Assembly: GCF_030409905.1 (NCBI RefSeq)
Contig: NZ_JAUFQT010000001.1
Coordinates: forward strand, 2,130,001 to 2,194,000
Origin: Echinicola jeungdonensis
Lineage (GTDB): Bacteria > Bacteroidota > Bacteroidia > Cytophagales > Cyclobacteriaceae
Direction: 5' to 3'
Length of the DNA stretch: 64,000 bases
In this document: positions 9,433-19,400 of the stretch, in pieces
Numbering within the stretch: the first letter of the stretch is position 1
Layout of the letters: every line of letters begins with the position of its first letter
The notes under the pieces: model-generated
Databases searched by the model: none
Told to the model about the DNA's origin: nothing
The model's input: only the letters and a program-made list of their open reading frames with translations
Position numbers and translations under genes: made by a program

Positions 9433-10959
9433 ATGACATACCAGCAATTGAAGCCTAAAGAATTATTGAAAATTAAAACTTTGGGTGAACTGAAATCCTC
9501 TGGTTACCAACCTCAATCCATAAAAGAGGAACTCAGGCAAAATCTCATTCGAAAGATCAAGTCGAAAGAAAATGTCTTCGAGGGGATTTGGGGCTTTGAG
9601 GATACAGTGATCCCAGACATTGAACGGGCCATTCTTTCGCGTCATAATATAAACTTTCTTGGCCTTAGGGGGCAGGCCAAAACCCGTATTGCCAGAATGA
9701 TGACCCTCTTGTTGGATGAATATGTCCCTGTGGTGGAAGGATCCGAATTGAATGATGATCCCATGCAGCCATTGACTGCCTTTGCCAAATCATTAATAAC
9801 AGAAAAAGGAGACGATACACCTGTTATCTGGTGGCACCGGGATGATCGGTATACCGAAAAATTGGCTACTCCGGATGTCTCAGTAGCCGACTTGATTGGG
9901 GATGTGGATCCCATTAAGGCGGCTACCTTGAAATTGTCCTATAGTGATGAACGCGTTATCCATTATGGATTGGTTCCCCGATCGCACCGTTCTATTTTTG
10001 TGATCAATGAATTACCGGATCTTCAAGCGAGGATTCAAGTGGCTTTGTTTAATATTCTCCAGGAAGGGGATATTCAGATCCGAGGATTTAAATTGAGATT
10101 ACCCCTGGACATCCAATTTGTCTTTACTGCCAACCCTGAGGATTATACCAACCGGGGAAGCATAGTTACCCCGCTAAAAGACCGGATAGAATCCCAAATC
10201 ATTACCCACTATCCAAAAACCATAGAAATAGGGAAACATATCACTGCACAGGAGGCAAAGGTGGAAGGCAAACCTCTGGAACAAATCTATATTCCAGAAC
10301 TAATGAAAGACCTGATTGAGCAAGTGGCCATAGAGGCCCGGCACAGTGAATATGTGGATGAAAAAAGTGGAGTGTCCGCAAGGTTGACCATTACTGCTTT
10401 CGAAAATTTGCTTTCTGCCGCTGAAAGAAGAATTTACCTGAATAATGAGAAGCAAACTGTAGTTCGGATAGCAGATCTTATAGGTATCATCCCTGCCATT
10501 ACAGGTAAGGTGGAGTTGGTTTATGAAGGAGAACAGGAAGGGGCAGGTCTTGTTGCCTATAACCTGATTGGAAAAGCTGTCAGGACCCTTTTTGCAGAAT
10601 ATTTTCCTACCCCGGAGCAAAAGAAAAAGGACAAAGAAGGCAACCCTTATGTTTTACCACTTTCTTGGTTTGGAGAAGGGAATCATTTAGATATTCTTGC
10701 TTCCCAAAGTGATAAGGAGTATAAAAAGACCTTGCATATGGTCCCTGGCCTTGAAAAAATAACCACCAATTTTGTCAAAAAACTACCGGATCAAGAAAAG
10801 GAATTTTATATGGAATTTGTCCTCCATGGTCTGGCCGAATATAGCCAATTGAGTAAAAAACTGCTGGATACTGGAATGCAGTTTAAAGACCTTTTCAGTA
10901 GCATGTTTGATTTGGGAGCACCAGGTGAAGGAGATTTGGATGAAGATGATTTTAATTAA
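9433..10959 (+). CDS. MoxR/ChlI-like AAA+ ATPase
   Basis: 508 aa from ATG 9433; the frame also allows TTG 9427, which overlaps the VWA gene. Walker A is GLRGQAKT (about 77-84), a variant of GxxGxGKT with Ala before Lys. Walker B is IFVINELPD. The magnesium-chelatase/sigma54-type landmarks EGDIQIRGFKLRLPLDIQF and FTANPEDYTNRG (sensor 1) follow. The last residues are acidic (GAPGEGDLDEDDFN). It is clearly co-transcribed with the VWA gene and most likely drives conformational work on a target recruited by it. The target is not visible nearby. Confidence 0.9.
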   Translation: MTYQQLKPKELLKIKTLGELKSSGYQPQSIKEELRQNLIRKIKSKENVFEGIWGFEDTVIPDIERAILSRHNINFLGLRGQAKTRIARMMTLLLDEYVPVVEGSELNDDPMQPLTAFAKSLITEKGDDTPVIWWHRDDRYTEKLATPDVSVADLIGDVDPIKAATLKLSYSDERVIHYGLVPRSHRSIFVINELPDLQARIQVALFNILQEGDIQIRGFKLRLPLDIQFVFTANPEDYTNRGSIVTPLKDRIESQIITHYPKTIEIGKHITAQEAKVEGKPLEQIYIPELMKDLIEQVAIEARHSEYVDEKSGVSARLTITAFENLLSAAERRIYLNNEKQTVVRIADLIGIIPAITGKVELVYEGEQEGAGLVAYNLIGKAVRTLFAEYFPTPEQKKKDKEGNPYVLPLSWFGEGNHLDILASQSDKEYKKTLHMVPGLEKITTNFVKKLPDQEKEFYMEFVLHGLAEYSQLSKKLLDTGMQFKDLFSSMFDLGAPGEGDLDEDDFN

Positions 10960-11362
10960 TTCAATACCCTTACTTAGTGTAAACCAATGTAATTAAGCTA
11001 AAAAAAATCCCGGTGAGACGCTGAAGGTGCTAAGTTTAAGCAAAAGAAATCTTAGTATTCTTTTACGTCTTAGGAGGGACAATTTAACTCACTTACTTCC
11101 TTGCATTGAAATGTCAACTGGAGGGGATAGGGGTACTGGGGTAATATCAAAAAAAAACAGGTTCCATTAACAACTAATTCCTCTTTACTTTCGTCCACAT
11201 AAATTACCAACCCACTGCCTTTATTCTATTTATTTTTCCCTTTTGCCATAAGGGGATGAAGCCGGTAAATCACTTTTTGGAAATTAAAGTGATTTCTAAA
11301 GCATGGATGCCAATCCATGAAATCATTTTGAAGTTTATTGTTCAAGATTAAGTTTTTCCATT
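10960..11362. repeat. Gene-free stretch with an imperfect REP-like inverted repeat
   Basis: No coding sequence is convincing here. At about 11009-11083 the left arm TCCCGGTGAGACGCTGAAGG(TGCTAAG) faces the right arm CTTAGTATTCTTTTACGTCT(TAGGAGGGA), an imperfect inverted repeat. It resembles the REP-like element near 23829-23946. A possible weak promoter (TTTG 11327, TAAGTTTT 11349) lies right before the next gene. Confidence 0.4.
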
Positions 11363-11647
11363 ATGTATGTTGTAAGAGATATTTTCAACACCAAGCCAGG
11401 GAAGGCCAAAGAGTTGGTGAAAAAATTTAAAAAATCATTCGAATCTTTTAAGCAATCTGGTTTTAAAGTCCGGATAATGACCGACACCGTTTCCACTTAC
11501 TGGACTGTGGTCCTGGAAATTGAGGTGGAAGATTTAAAATTATATTTTGACATGGCAAGGGAAAGAAACCCTGAAATGGAAAAAGCTATGGAGGGATACA
11601 TGGAATTGGTAAAAGGGGGGCGAAGGGAAATATTTAAAGTGGAATAA
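11363..11647 (+). CDS. Small dimeric alpha-beta-barrel-like protein
   Basis: 94 aa, cytoplasmic, without signal peptide. The pattern of strand (MYVVRDIFNTKPGKAKEL), long helix (VKKFKKSFESFKQSG), two strands (FKVRIMTDTVSTYWTVVLEIE) and a second helix fits the NIPSNAP/ABM ferredoxin-like dimeric barrel. Family members bind small molecules or haem; no function can be assigned from this sequence. It stands alone and is followed by a hairpin and an intrinsic terminator. Confidence 0.75.
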   Translation: MYVVRDIFNTKPGKAKELVKKFKKSFESFKQSGFKVRIMTDTVSTYWTVVLEIEVEDLKLYFDMARERNPEMEKAMEGYMELVKGGRREIFKVE

Positions 11648-11660
11648 TCGGTGTCAATAT

Positions 11661-11685
11661 TTCCAACTTGCTTCGCAGGTTGGAA
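11661..11685. repeat. Short REP-like palindrome
   Basis: TTCCAACTTGC, a TTC loop, then GCAGGTTGGAA form an 11-bp stem with G-T pairs, just after the stop codon of the preceding gene. There is no T run, so it is not the terminator; the shape resembles REP elements. Confidence 0.45.
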
Positions 11686-11701
11686 TTAATAGGCGTTTTA
11701 A

Positions 11702-11748
11702 AATGCAAGACCTTGTACCATCTTTCCACTGGTCTTGCATTTTTTTAT
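11702..11748 (+). terminator. Intrinsic terminator
   Basis: AATGCAAGACC (11702-11712) pairs with GGTCTTGCATT (11731-11741) and is followed by a T run. It ends the transcript of the 94-aa protein gene. Confidence 0.85.
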
Positions 11749-11817
11749 TTTGATGGGCTGTTTTTTCCATTTAAAAAAACTAAAGGGCAAGGGATGTCAT
11801 TTAACCATCTCATTCAT

Positions 11818-11825
11818 TATCTTTG
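11818..11825 (+). promoter_or_regulatory. Possible -7 element of the haem-binding protein gene
   Basis: TATCTTTG matches the Bacteroidota TAnnTTTG box and lies 43 bases before the next start codon. I see no good TTTG box at the right distance upstream. Confidence 0.35.
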
Positions 11826-11868
11826 AGGTTTCATTTAGGTCAATTAAAAACCAGAAACCAATAGTCCC

Positions 11869-12375
11869 ATGCTTAAAAAAATTGTAACTGGATTAGTCAT
11901 CGTACTTATTATTATTCAGTTTTTTCAGCCCGATAAAAATGAATCTAATGATCAAAAAGCAAATATTTCCACTAAGTATGCCATTTCTGATGAGGTAAGT
12001 CATATTCTGGAAAATGCTTGTAATGATTGTCATTCTAACCAGACAAATTATCCTTTTTATGCCCATGTCCAACCAGTTGGCTGGTGGTTAAATGGTCATG
12101 TTGAAGAAGGAAAAGAGCATTTAAACTTCTCAGAATTCACCAATTTGTCCATTGCCGATCAAAACCATCAATTTGAAGAAATTGTGGAAGTGATCGAAGA
12201 AAATGAAATGCCCTTGGAATCTTATACCTACTTGGGATTGCATCCGGAGGCTAGCCTTTCTGACAAGGAAAAGACCAGCTTGATTACTTGGGCTAAGGAA
12301 CAAATGTCCTACCTAAAATCTAATTACCCAGCGGATAGCTTAAAAAGAAAAAAAAGAGGTGAACAACATCACTAA
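11869..12375 (+). CDS. Membrane-anchored haem-binding (CxxCH) protein
   Basis: 168 aa. One N-terminal hydrophobic helix (IVTGLVIVLIIIQFF) acts as signal or anchor. A single c-type haem motif CNDCH follows near residue 55, in the Haem_bd context ENACNDCHSNQTNYPFYAHV and PVGWWLNGHVEEGKEHLNFS. The C-terminus is lysine-rich. The family is known in Bacteroidota as a small periplasmic haem-binding domain, often near cytochromes; no partner is seen here. Redox partners are therefore unknown. Confidence 0.85.
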   Translation: MLKKIVTGLVIVLIIIQFFQPDKNESNDQKANISTKYAISDEVSHILENACNDCHSNQTNYPFYAHVQPVGWWLNGHVEEGKEHLNFSEFTNLSIADQNHQFEEIVEVIEENEMPLESYTYLGLHPEASLSDKEKTSLITWAKEQMSYLKSNYPADSLKRKKRGEQHH

Positions 12376-13193
12376 TCAATTTAATTGTTTAAAAAAATAA
12401 GCGCTATTAAGCGAGCAATTTCTAAATTAAAGAACGGGATCTTCAAACTGCCGTCAGGCATGTTTTCCAGAATCTACATAACCCAAAGACAGGATAGTCC
12501 GAATTTATTTAGAATGAATATTCCTGTTTTATGAATTCCTTTCCTAATATTTTCCTGTTGACCAGGGAATAGGTAATCCGATAATTTTATTATTAAAAGT
12601 CTCCATGAGTTTTCTCATGGAGACTTTTTTATTAGCATAATTTTTTTCTATCAAGCTCCCCGACCATCTCTAATGCAATATTAGGGTTAGTTTATACTTA
12701 TTTGGACCAACTTGAAAAACTGGGGGAACAAATCAATTTTTCAACAATAAGTAATATGTTGGGAAATTAACCGGGGTTTAAGGGAGAAAAAATGTCACTT
12801 CTTATTCCCTTCTTTAAAGGCAGGAAAAAAGTGGGTTCCCCTGTATATATAAAGTGGCCCATTGACAATTGGCTCCATACATTTTTTTATTTTTAACCCA
12901 TTGGTTTACATCATATTATCTGGACCTGATTTTTACTTTGGTCTTACATTTATCAACCCTAAATATCAATTCGTCAAATTCTTGGGTAGTAATTCAAATC
13001 AATAGCTCAAAAATATTAGTGGAATGGTGAATTGGTATTTTATTAAAAAATACCCGTAGATATCCATGTTTCATAGTCACAATATTACCTGAGTTAATTT
13101 GGCAAAAATAATATGTAAATTGGCAAATATAATACTTACTATAATTAAATAAAATAAATGAAAAATACAAACTTACCCGTTCTGTGTGGTCGT
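12376..13193. other. Long AT-rich gene-free region
   Basis: No ORF of credible composition occurs on either strand. It holds one strong terminator hairpin (12599-12630, listed separately) about 225 bases after the last gene and an otherwise featureless AT-rich tract. A GGGGTTTAAGGG patch near 12772 recalls the GGGGTTT seen before other hairpins in the window. It separates the housekeeping part from the pectin region. Confidence 0.5.
12599..12630 (+). terminator. Orphan strong intrinsic terminator
   Basis: GTCTCCATGAG (12599-12609), loop TTTT, CTCATGGAGAC (12614-12624), then TTTTTT: a perfect 11-bp stem. It is 225 bases past the haem-binding gene, so it ends either a long 3' untranslated region or a separate small transcript. 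Confidence 0.85.
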
Positions 13194-13208
13194 AACAGAC
13201 CAGTACAG
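13194..13208 (+). promoter_or_regulatory. Copy 1 of the AACAGnnyAGTACAG motif
   Basis: AACAGACCAGTACAG. Twelve of fifteen bases agree with the copies at 37244 and 45540. ACAG occurs twice with a 10-base period, as in a direct-repeat operator. It lies 176 bases before the broken lipoprotein gene that opens the pectin region. Confidence 0.35.
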
Positions 13209-13383
13209 ATCAGTTAAAATTCACCACCTCATTACCTTACAACTAATATTTCGCTAAAGAGCTATTTGGAAAAATAAAAAACCAATAAGTGTAGTTTTTA
13301 AATTATTTAATAACTGATTGTTTCTCTGAGAATTACTAGGAGCGAAAAAATCAAAACCCATAATTAACAAAAACCAAAACAAA

Positions 13384-13653
13384 ATGACTAAAAAGTTGAT
13401 TTACTTCTTTTCAGTCTATTTTCTGCTGGGCGCATGCCGGGAAGTAGGCTGGGAAGAGCATTACCAGAGGCCAGAGTGGCTCAAAGGAAATGCCGGGGAG
13501 CTTTTGGAAACTAGGGGAGAGTTTTCCCTTTTCCTGGAAGGTGGCTGACCGGGTAAGTGCAAAATATCCAGAAGGTAAAAAGGAAAGCATTCGAAGTATG
13601 TTGATGCAACCAGAAAACTGTTTCATCGATTATTACCTTAATAAAAATAATTA
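13384..13653 (+). pseudogene. Broken small lipoprotein gene, possibly fasciclin-like
   Basis: From ATG 13384 a 54-aa frame gives a clear lipoprotein signal (FFSVYFLLGACRE, lipobox LLGAC) and the mature start VGWEEHYQRPEWLKGNAGEL, then stops at TGA 13546-13548. The start resembles Bacteroidota fasciclin-domain lipoproteins, but this is only a likeness. A second frame overlaps it (from about 13490) and continues with VADRVSAKYPEGKKESIRS and MLMQPENCFIDYYLNKNN to TAA at 13651-13653. Two well-composed pieces in different frames suggest a frameshift or an internal deletion joining two ends. A terminator follows, so this was probably a separate transcript. Confidence 0.5.
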
Positions 13654-13680
13654 AGACAAGGGGTTTGCTAAATAGTACAG

Positions 13681-13714
13681 AATCGGGGTGTGATAATGCC
13701 CCGGTTTTGTCTTT
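13681..13714 (+). terminator. Intrinsic terminator after the broken lipoprotein gene
   Basis: AATCGGGG (13681-13688) pairs with CCCCGGTT (13699-13706), one T-G pair, followed by TTGTCTTTTTTT. GGGGTTTG at 13660 and AGTACAG at 13674-13680 stand directly before the stem, echoing the elements at 37.2-37.4 and 45.5-45.7 kb. Confidence 0.75.
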
Positions 13715-13744
13715 TTTTAGGATCTTCGGATTGATAAGGTAAAA

Positions 13745-13916
13745 CGTCACGGCGATCCGCTTCTTTTAGGCGAGGGACAGTCTCTTTTTTTAAGAGGAGA
13801 TTGCTTCCTCCCCTTGATAAAGGATTTTGTTGTCTAGGTCCCTAACGGTCAAATTGTCTGCTTTTCGGAGGTTTTGTCCCCTTAATAATTATCAGGTCGT
13901 CGGAATGACCATAAAA
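13745..13916. repeat. REP-like intergenic sequence
   Basis: ACGTCACGGCGATCCGC on the left, AGATTGCTTCCTCC in the middle and CAGGTCGTCGGAATGACC on the right resemble the common intergenic GATTGC...CAATGAC-type repeats of Bacteroidota. No coding sequence is evident. It separates the broken lipoprotein gene from the pectate lyase gene. Confidence 0.35.
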
Positions 13917-13982
13917 ATCTATTTTCATCTCTATAAAAGAGCGCTCTTGTTAGTGAAAGTTAATGTTCCAAAGAATAAAGCC

Positions 13983-15264
13983 ATGAATATTAAAAAACTA
14001 CTGCTTTCAATCATCCTAATATTTACCTCCTCTTACTTGTTTGCCCAACAACTGGCCTTTCCAGGGGCAGAAGGATTTGGAAGGTATGCCACCGGAGGCC
14101 GTGGAGGGGAAGTGTACAAAGTAACTAACCTCAATGATGAAGGACTTGGTTCTTTCCGGGATGCCGTCAGCCAACCAAATAGGACTGTAATTTTTGAAGT
14201 GGGAGGTGTTATCAGGATCAATTCCAGGATTGTGGTATCGAAAAATATTACCATAGCTGGCCAAACTGCCCGGAAGGGGGAATTACCATTTATGGAAATG
14301 GCCTTTCTTTTTCCAATGCCAATAATACCATAACCCGTTATATCCGGGTAAGAATGGGAAAAGTAGGCGATAAAGGCGGTGATGCCATCGGAATTGCAGA
14401 GGGACATGATATGATCTTTGACTATGTCTCCGTGACATGGGGCAGGGATGGCACATTCGACCTGAATTGTGATGTGAGAGATGTGACTCTTCAACATTCC
14501 ATCATTGGGCAAGGCCTTCAAACCCATTCCACGGGGGATTGATACAGCCTAGTGGAGGAGTTTCTATTTTGAACTGCCTTTGGATCAACAATCACACCAG
14601 GAATCCAAAAGTGAAAGGCGTCAACCAATATGTCAACAATGTGGTCTATAACTATGCTGTTACCGGTTATATCCAGGGTGGAGGGTCGGCAAGGATGTCC
14701 TATGCCAATGTTCAAAACAATTATTTTATCGCAGGCCCTGAATCTGGGGATACCCAGCCTTTTAATCGCTCCAATGAGAATTTCCATATTTATGCTGCCA
14801 ACAATTTGTTTGATGGGAATAAAAATGGAAAACTTGATGGTGCTTTAGTGGAAAAAGAGGTTTATGAACCAGTAACCTGGATGGAAATGCCATTTGATTA
14901 TCCTGAAGTAACCATCATTTCACCTGAGGCAGCTTATTACCAGGCCCTGAATAGAGTAGGAGCCTCCCTGCACCGGGATGAAGTGGATGAATTTTTAATC
15001 AATGATTTAAAATCTTTAGGAACCCAAGGAAAGACCATTCATGATGAAATGGACCTTCCTATGAATGGACCCGGAAAAGTCAAAGGTGGAAATGCCCCAA
15101 AAGACAAGGATGGTGATGGGATTCCGGATAGCTGGGAAAAAAACCATGGTTTAAATCCAAAAGATGCCGATGATGGAAACAGTATAAAGAAGGATGGATA
15201 TACCGCTTTGGAAACTTATATTAATGGACTGATAAATGATAAAAAGCAAATGGCCCACAAATAA
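13983..15264 (+). pseudogene. PL1-type pectate lyase with two frameshifts
   Basis: Reading through two single-base losses gives about 427 aa. Frame one has the signal peptide MNIKKLLLSIILIFTSSYLF and AFPGAEGFGRYATGGRGG, through NITIAGQTA. Near 14274 the frame must change to continue as EGGITIYGNGLSFSNANNT, TRYIRVRMG and FDYVSVTWGRDGTFD. Near 14533 it changes again to reach GLIQPSGGVSILNCLWI. Each change fits one missing base in a C or G run. The C-terminal part ends with a calcium-binding-like DKDGDGIPDSWEKNHGLNP tail. Intact members cleave polygalacturonate by beta-elimination outside the cell. Either the gene is inactive or the assembly has homopolymer errors. Confidence 0.85.
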
Positions 15265-15320
15265 AAGGAATTTGCTTTTCCGTTATTCATTAATTGATAA
15301 CCCACAGATAATAACCAACG

Positions 15321-16394
15321 ATGAACCGAAGATCCTTTATTGCTTACTCGGCAGCCTTTCCCTTTATATGTCAATTGCCTTTAAATTGGAAAATAGGAGA
15401 TGGAAATGATAAAGTTTCGGAATTTGCCAAAAGTCTGAAACCACTAAACAGGATATTAGAAACCGAAGGATATTACGTTTGGGGCACCAGTCCCATTTAT
15501 GAAAAGGATGGAAAGGTCCATGTTTTTTATTCCCGTTGGCCGGAAAAATATGGCATGGGAGGATGGATCCATAAATCTGAAATAGCTCATGCAATTGCCG
15601 ATAAGCCAGAAGGCCCTTTCACCCATCAGGGAACCATTTTTGCCCCCCGGGGAGGAGATCATTGGGATGCAACTACCTGCCATAATCCCCATATCCAGGA
15701 GATTGATGGAAAGTATTACCTCTTTTATATGGGTAATAGCAACCGGAGAACCAATACCAAAAGAATTGGGCTGGCAGTATCTGATTCCTTAAATGGCCCA
15801 TGGAAAAGGCCGGATGGACCTTTGTTGGAAGCAGGTTCGGAAGGAAGCTGGGATGATCATTGCACCACAAACCCTTCCTTTGTCAAGCATCCAGACGGAC
15901 GTTGTTTTCTTTATTACAAGTCCTGGAATACTTACGAATATGAAAATTATACGGACCCCAAAATCCGTGGAAACCGGAAATATGGTCTGGCAATAGCTGA
16001 TCATCCTGAAGGCCCATATAAAAAATATGAAGGGAACCCCATCATCGATTATTCCGGTAGGGGAAATAATATTCAGGCAGAAGATGGTTTTGTCTGGCAT
16101 GAAAATGGGAAATTCCGCATGTTGATACGGGATATGGGGATTTATAACCATCAATACGGATTGTATCTGGAATCAGAGGATGGGATTCATTTTTCTGAAG
16201 ATCCCCAAATAGCTTATTTTGAAACCGACTATTATTTCAAACAACCTCCCAAGCCAGGTCACCTTTCTAAGTATGGCCGGTTTGAAAGGCCACAAATTTT
16301 ATTCGAAGATGGAAAGCCGGAATACCTGTTTCTGGCCAGTCAGGGAGGGGAATACATGACCTCCAGTTCATTTGTCTTTAAAATTGATTCTTAA
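15321..16394 (+). CDS. Five-bladed beta-propeller glycosidase (GH43/GH117-like)
   Basis: 357 aa. The N-terminus MNRRSFIAYSAAFPFICQLP has a twin Arg before a hydrophobic stretch and looks like an export signal. The body shows repeated propeller blades with strand signatures VHVFYSRWPEK, KYYLFYMGNSN, RCFLYYKSWN and FRMLIRDMG. Acidic residues fit clan GH-F (DHWDATTCHNPH, SWDDHCTTNPSF, NIQAEDGFVWH). I cannot place it in a numbered family with certainty. It is immediately downstream of the PL1 gene and 10 bases before the DUF4450-like gene, so it is probably part of a pectin side-chain operon. Substrate unknown. Confidence 0.7.
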   Translation: MNRRSFIAYSAAFPFICQLPLNWKIGDGNDKVSEFAKSLKPLNRILETEGYYVWGTSPIYEKDGKVHVFYSRWPEKYGMGGWIHKSEIAHAIADKPEGPFTHQGTIFAPRGGDHWDATTCHNPHIQEIDGKYYLFYMGNSNRRTNTKRIGLAVSDSLNGPWKRPDGPLLEAGSEGSWDDHCTTNPSFVKHPDGRCFLYYKSWNTYEYENYTDPKIRGNRKYGLAIADHPEGPYKKYEGNPIIDYSGRGNNIQAEDGFVWHENGKFRMLIRDMGIYNHQYGLYLESEDGIHFSEDPQIAYFETDYYFKQPPKPGHLSKYGRFERPQILFEDGKPEYLFLASQGGEYMTSSSFVFKIDS

Positions 16395-16404
16395 GCCAAC
16401 TCAA

Positions 16405-19400
16405 ATGTTTTCGATTACCAAAAATCAAATTCGATTATCAGTTTTGGCCCTCGGGCTTTTATTTACTGTTCAGGGACCGGCTCAAGCCCAGGAATACTGG
16501 CATGATCAGCCAAGGGAAGTTCGCTATACTCCCGATGGAAAAGATTTTGTCATCGTCAATGGTGACCGGAAATTTAACCGGGCTTTGTATGGCTACCATT
16601 CTGACTTTAGAACCGAAGCAGGTGACCTGCCTGAATTTTCCTTTTACCTTCCTGGTATGGGAGGCAATTTCCGTTTTGGCATTCAAAAAGAGAACAATGC
16701 CAAATGGTTGGAAGATGCAGTCCATATTGAATCCCGGTACCAATCCGGAAAAATGCATTATGTCATTGCCGATCCAATTTTGGGAAGTGGTAAAATAGAA
16801 ATTACCGTTATGCCCCTCCGTGAAAGGGAAGGCGCGATTTTTAAAGTTGAAGAGCAGGGTGTTCCTGAGTCGGTTAATTTGCTTTGGCTGTATGGTGGGG
16901 TGACTGGAAAGCGGTTTAGTCGTATGGGTGATTTGGGTGCAGATCCACCATCTGTTTTTTATCTCACCGAAGAAAAAAGCATGGGGAATGATATCCAAAT
17001 AGCTGGGGATAACCGTTTTGAACTCCTTTATGGAGAGGAAAATGAAGAAGGCAGATCTAAAATGCTGGGTGTTTTTCCAGAAAATGCAAGTTTGAAATTG
17101 GCCAATCCCGAGCATCTTTATAGTATTTCAAATCTTTTGAAGGAAGGAAAAGGTGAAGCTGAGGTGATCTTAGGCCAAATGCCTTTCGGTTTTGATACCG
17201 AATATTTTTCCATCTACCGGCCAGGGTTTGGAACAATGGGATATGCGGACCTGGAACCAATATTTGAACAGGCTGATACGCAAAGAAAAGTTTTGGCCAA
17301 CAGGATAAAAGTTAACACCCCCGATCCTTATATCAATACCGTTGGAGGAGCATTGGGTATTGCTGCCGATGCGATTTATGATGAACCTGCCTATGTGCAT
17401 GGTGCCGTGGCCTGGAGAATGCCTTTGCCAGGATGGAGAGGAGCTTATGTGGCTGACTGGATGGGCTGGCATGAACGGGCAAAAACCCATTTTAATGGTT
17501 ACCTTGAATCCCAATACCTGGAGCCAGGAGGAACCAGAAATGATCCTGATACCGCAAAACATTTAGCCAGACAAATGGAGGTGAAGGGCAAATCTATTTT
17601 TAACCGTGGCTACATCAGTCGCCGCCCCGGAGAACCATCTGCTCCACACCATTATGATATGAACCAGGTCTTCTTTGATCAGTTGATCCGGCATTTTGAT
17701 TGGACCGGGGACAAGGTTTACCTGCTTGAGGTTTGGCCATCCATACTCCGCCATTTGAATTGGGAGAAAAGAAATTTTGATCCTGATGGAGATGGACTCT
17801 ATAATGCTTATGCCAGCATTTGGGCCAGTGATGCCTTGCAATATAACAGTGGAGGGGTAGCCCACGCTTCAGCATACAACTACTATGCAAATAAAAAGGC
17901 TGCAGAATTGGCCCGGATCCTAGGGGAAGAAGATGATCAGTTTGAAGCAGAGGCCAAAAAAATACTTGATGCAATGAATGGGCACCTCTGGTTGGAAGAC
18001 CAGGGTTGGTATGCAGAATATAAAGACTTTTTGGGGCCTGAAAGGCTTCACCCAAATGCCGGGGTTTGGTCAGTATATCATACCGTTGACAGCGAGGTGC
18101 CGGATCCTTTCCAGGCTTATCAGATGACACGTTATTTGGATGAGGAAATTCCCCATATCCCACTGGTAGCCCAGGGTTTGCCGGAAGGCGAATATCACAC
18201 AATTTCCACCACCAATTGGATGCCCTATACCTGGTCTGTCAATAATGTGGCATTAGCAGAGGTGCTTCATACCAGTTTGGCTTATTGGCAGGCAGGAAAT
18301 TCCACCGAGGCTTTCAGACTTTGGAAAAGTGCTATTTTGGAAAGTATGTATTTGGGAGGCAGCCCCGGTAATTTCCAGCAATTGTCCTTCCTGGATGCTA
18401 TGCGGAGCGAACTTTATAGGGATTTTGCTGATGCAGTGGGTATGGGAGCCCGTTCCCTGATAGAAGGATTGTTTGGAGTGAAACCTGATTTGTTACATGA
18501 CAAGATAAACATCGTACCTGGATTTCCTGCATTTTGGGAATATGCAACCCTAAGCACGCCTGACCTGGCTGTTGATTTTAGAAGGTCCGGGATGACAGAT
18601 CAGTATGAAGTGGTCAACCGTTTTGGAAAGACTTTGGAATTGAACCTGGTGGTCAATGCCAGAAATGAAAAAGTTCAACAAGTTTTGGTTAACGGACAAA
18701 ATGCTGATTGGGAATTATTGGAATATGAGGTTGGCCAGCCAAGGGTTTTGATCAAAGCACCAATGGATAAAATAGCTACCGTAAGTATCACCTGGGAAGG
18801 AGAAAAGGTAGAAAATATGGCCTTGGAAAAAAGCTTAACTCCGGGCGTGAAAATTATGCTGGAACATCCCGCCAAAATGTTGTTAGATGTTTACGATCCG
18901 GAAAAAATATTAGCCGAAAAAGCAGTGAATGATGGAAAGTTTCATGCAGTAACAGGAGAAAAAACCGGAAATGGGACCTTTTTTGTGAAAATTAAACAAG
19001 GCGAAATGAATTGGTGGGAACCTATGGCCATTGAAATTAGGCCAACTTTTGAAATAAAATCCGCTGAAAAACAAAATAAAAATTCCCTTCAATTTACTCT
19101 TTCCAACAATGAGGTAAAGCCAAAATCGATAGAGGTAAAAGTAAATGGGAAGGTTTGGAAAGAATCGGTGCAATTGGCTGATCAAGAACCACTGGAATTA
19201 ACAGTCCAATCGCCAGATTTTCTAAAAACCGGAACCAATATCGTAGAGGTTTACGTAGGAGAAGAATTGCTTGCCCAACAAAAGGTGATTAATTGGAATT
19301 TTGTTTCTCCTAAACAAGGGGATTTGGAAACAGTTGATATATCGCCAGCTTTGAATGATAAGGTCACCCAGATTTTCAGAAACAATTATTACAGTCCAAG

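Noticed and set aside
13827..13982. Extended N-terminus of the pectate lyase frame
   Set aside because: It reads through REP-like sequence; the signal peptide begins at ATG 13983.
17615..18202. 195-aa minus-strand frame inside the DUF4450-like gene
   Set aside because: Pro/His/Leu-rich shadow with no domain; the plus-strand frame is continuous over 1200 residues.
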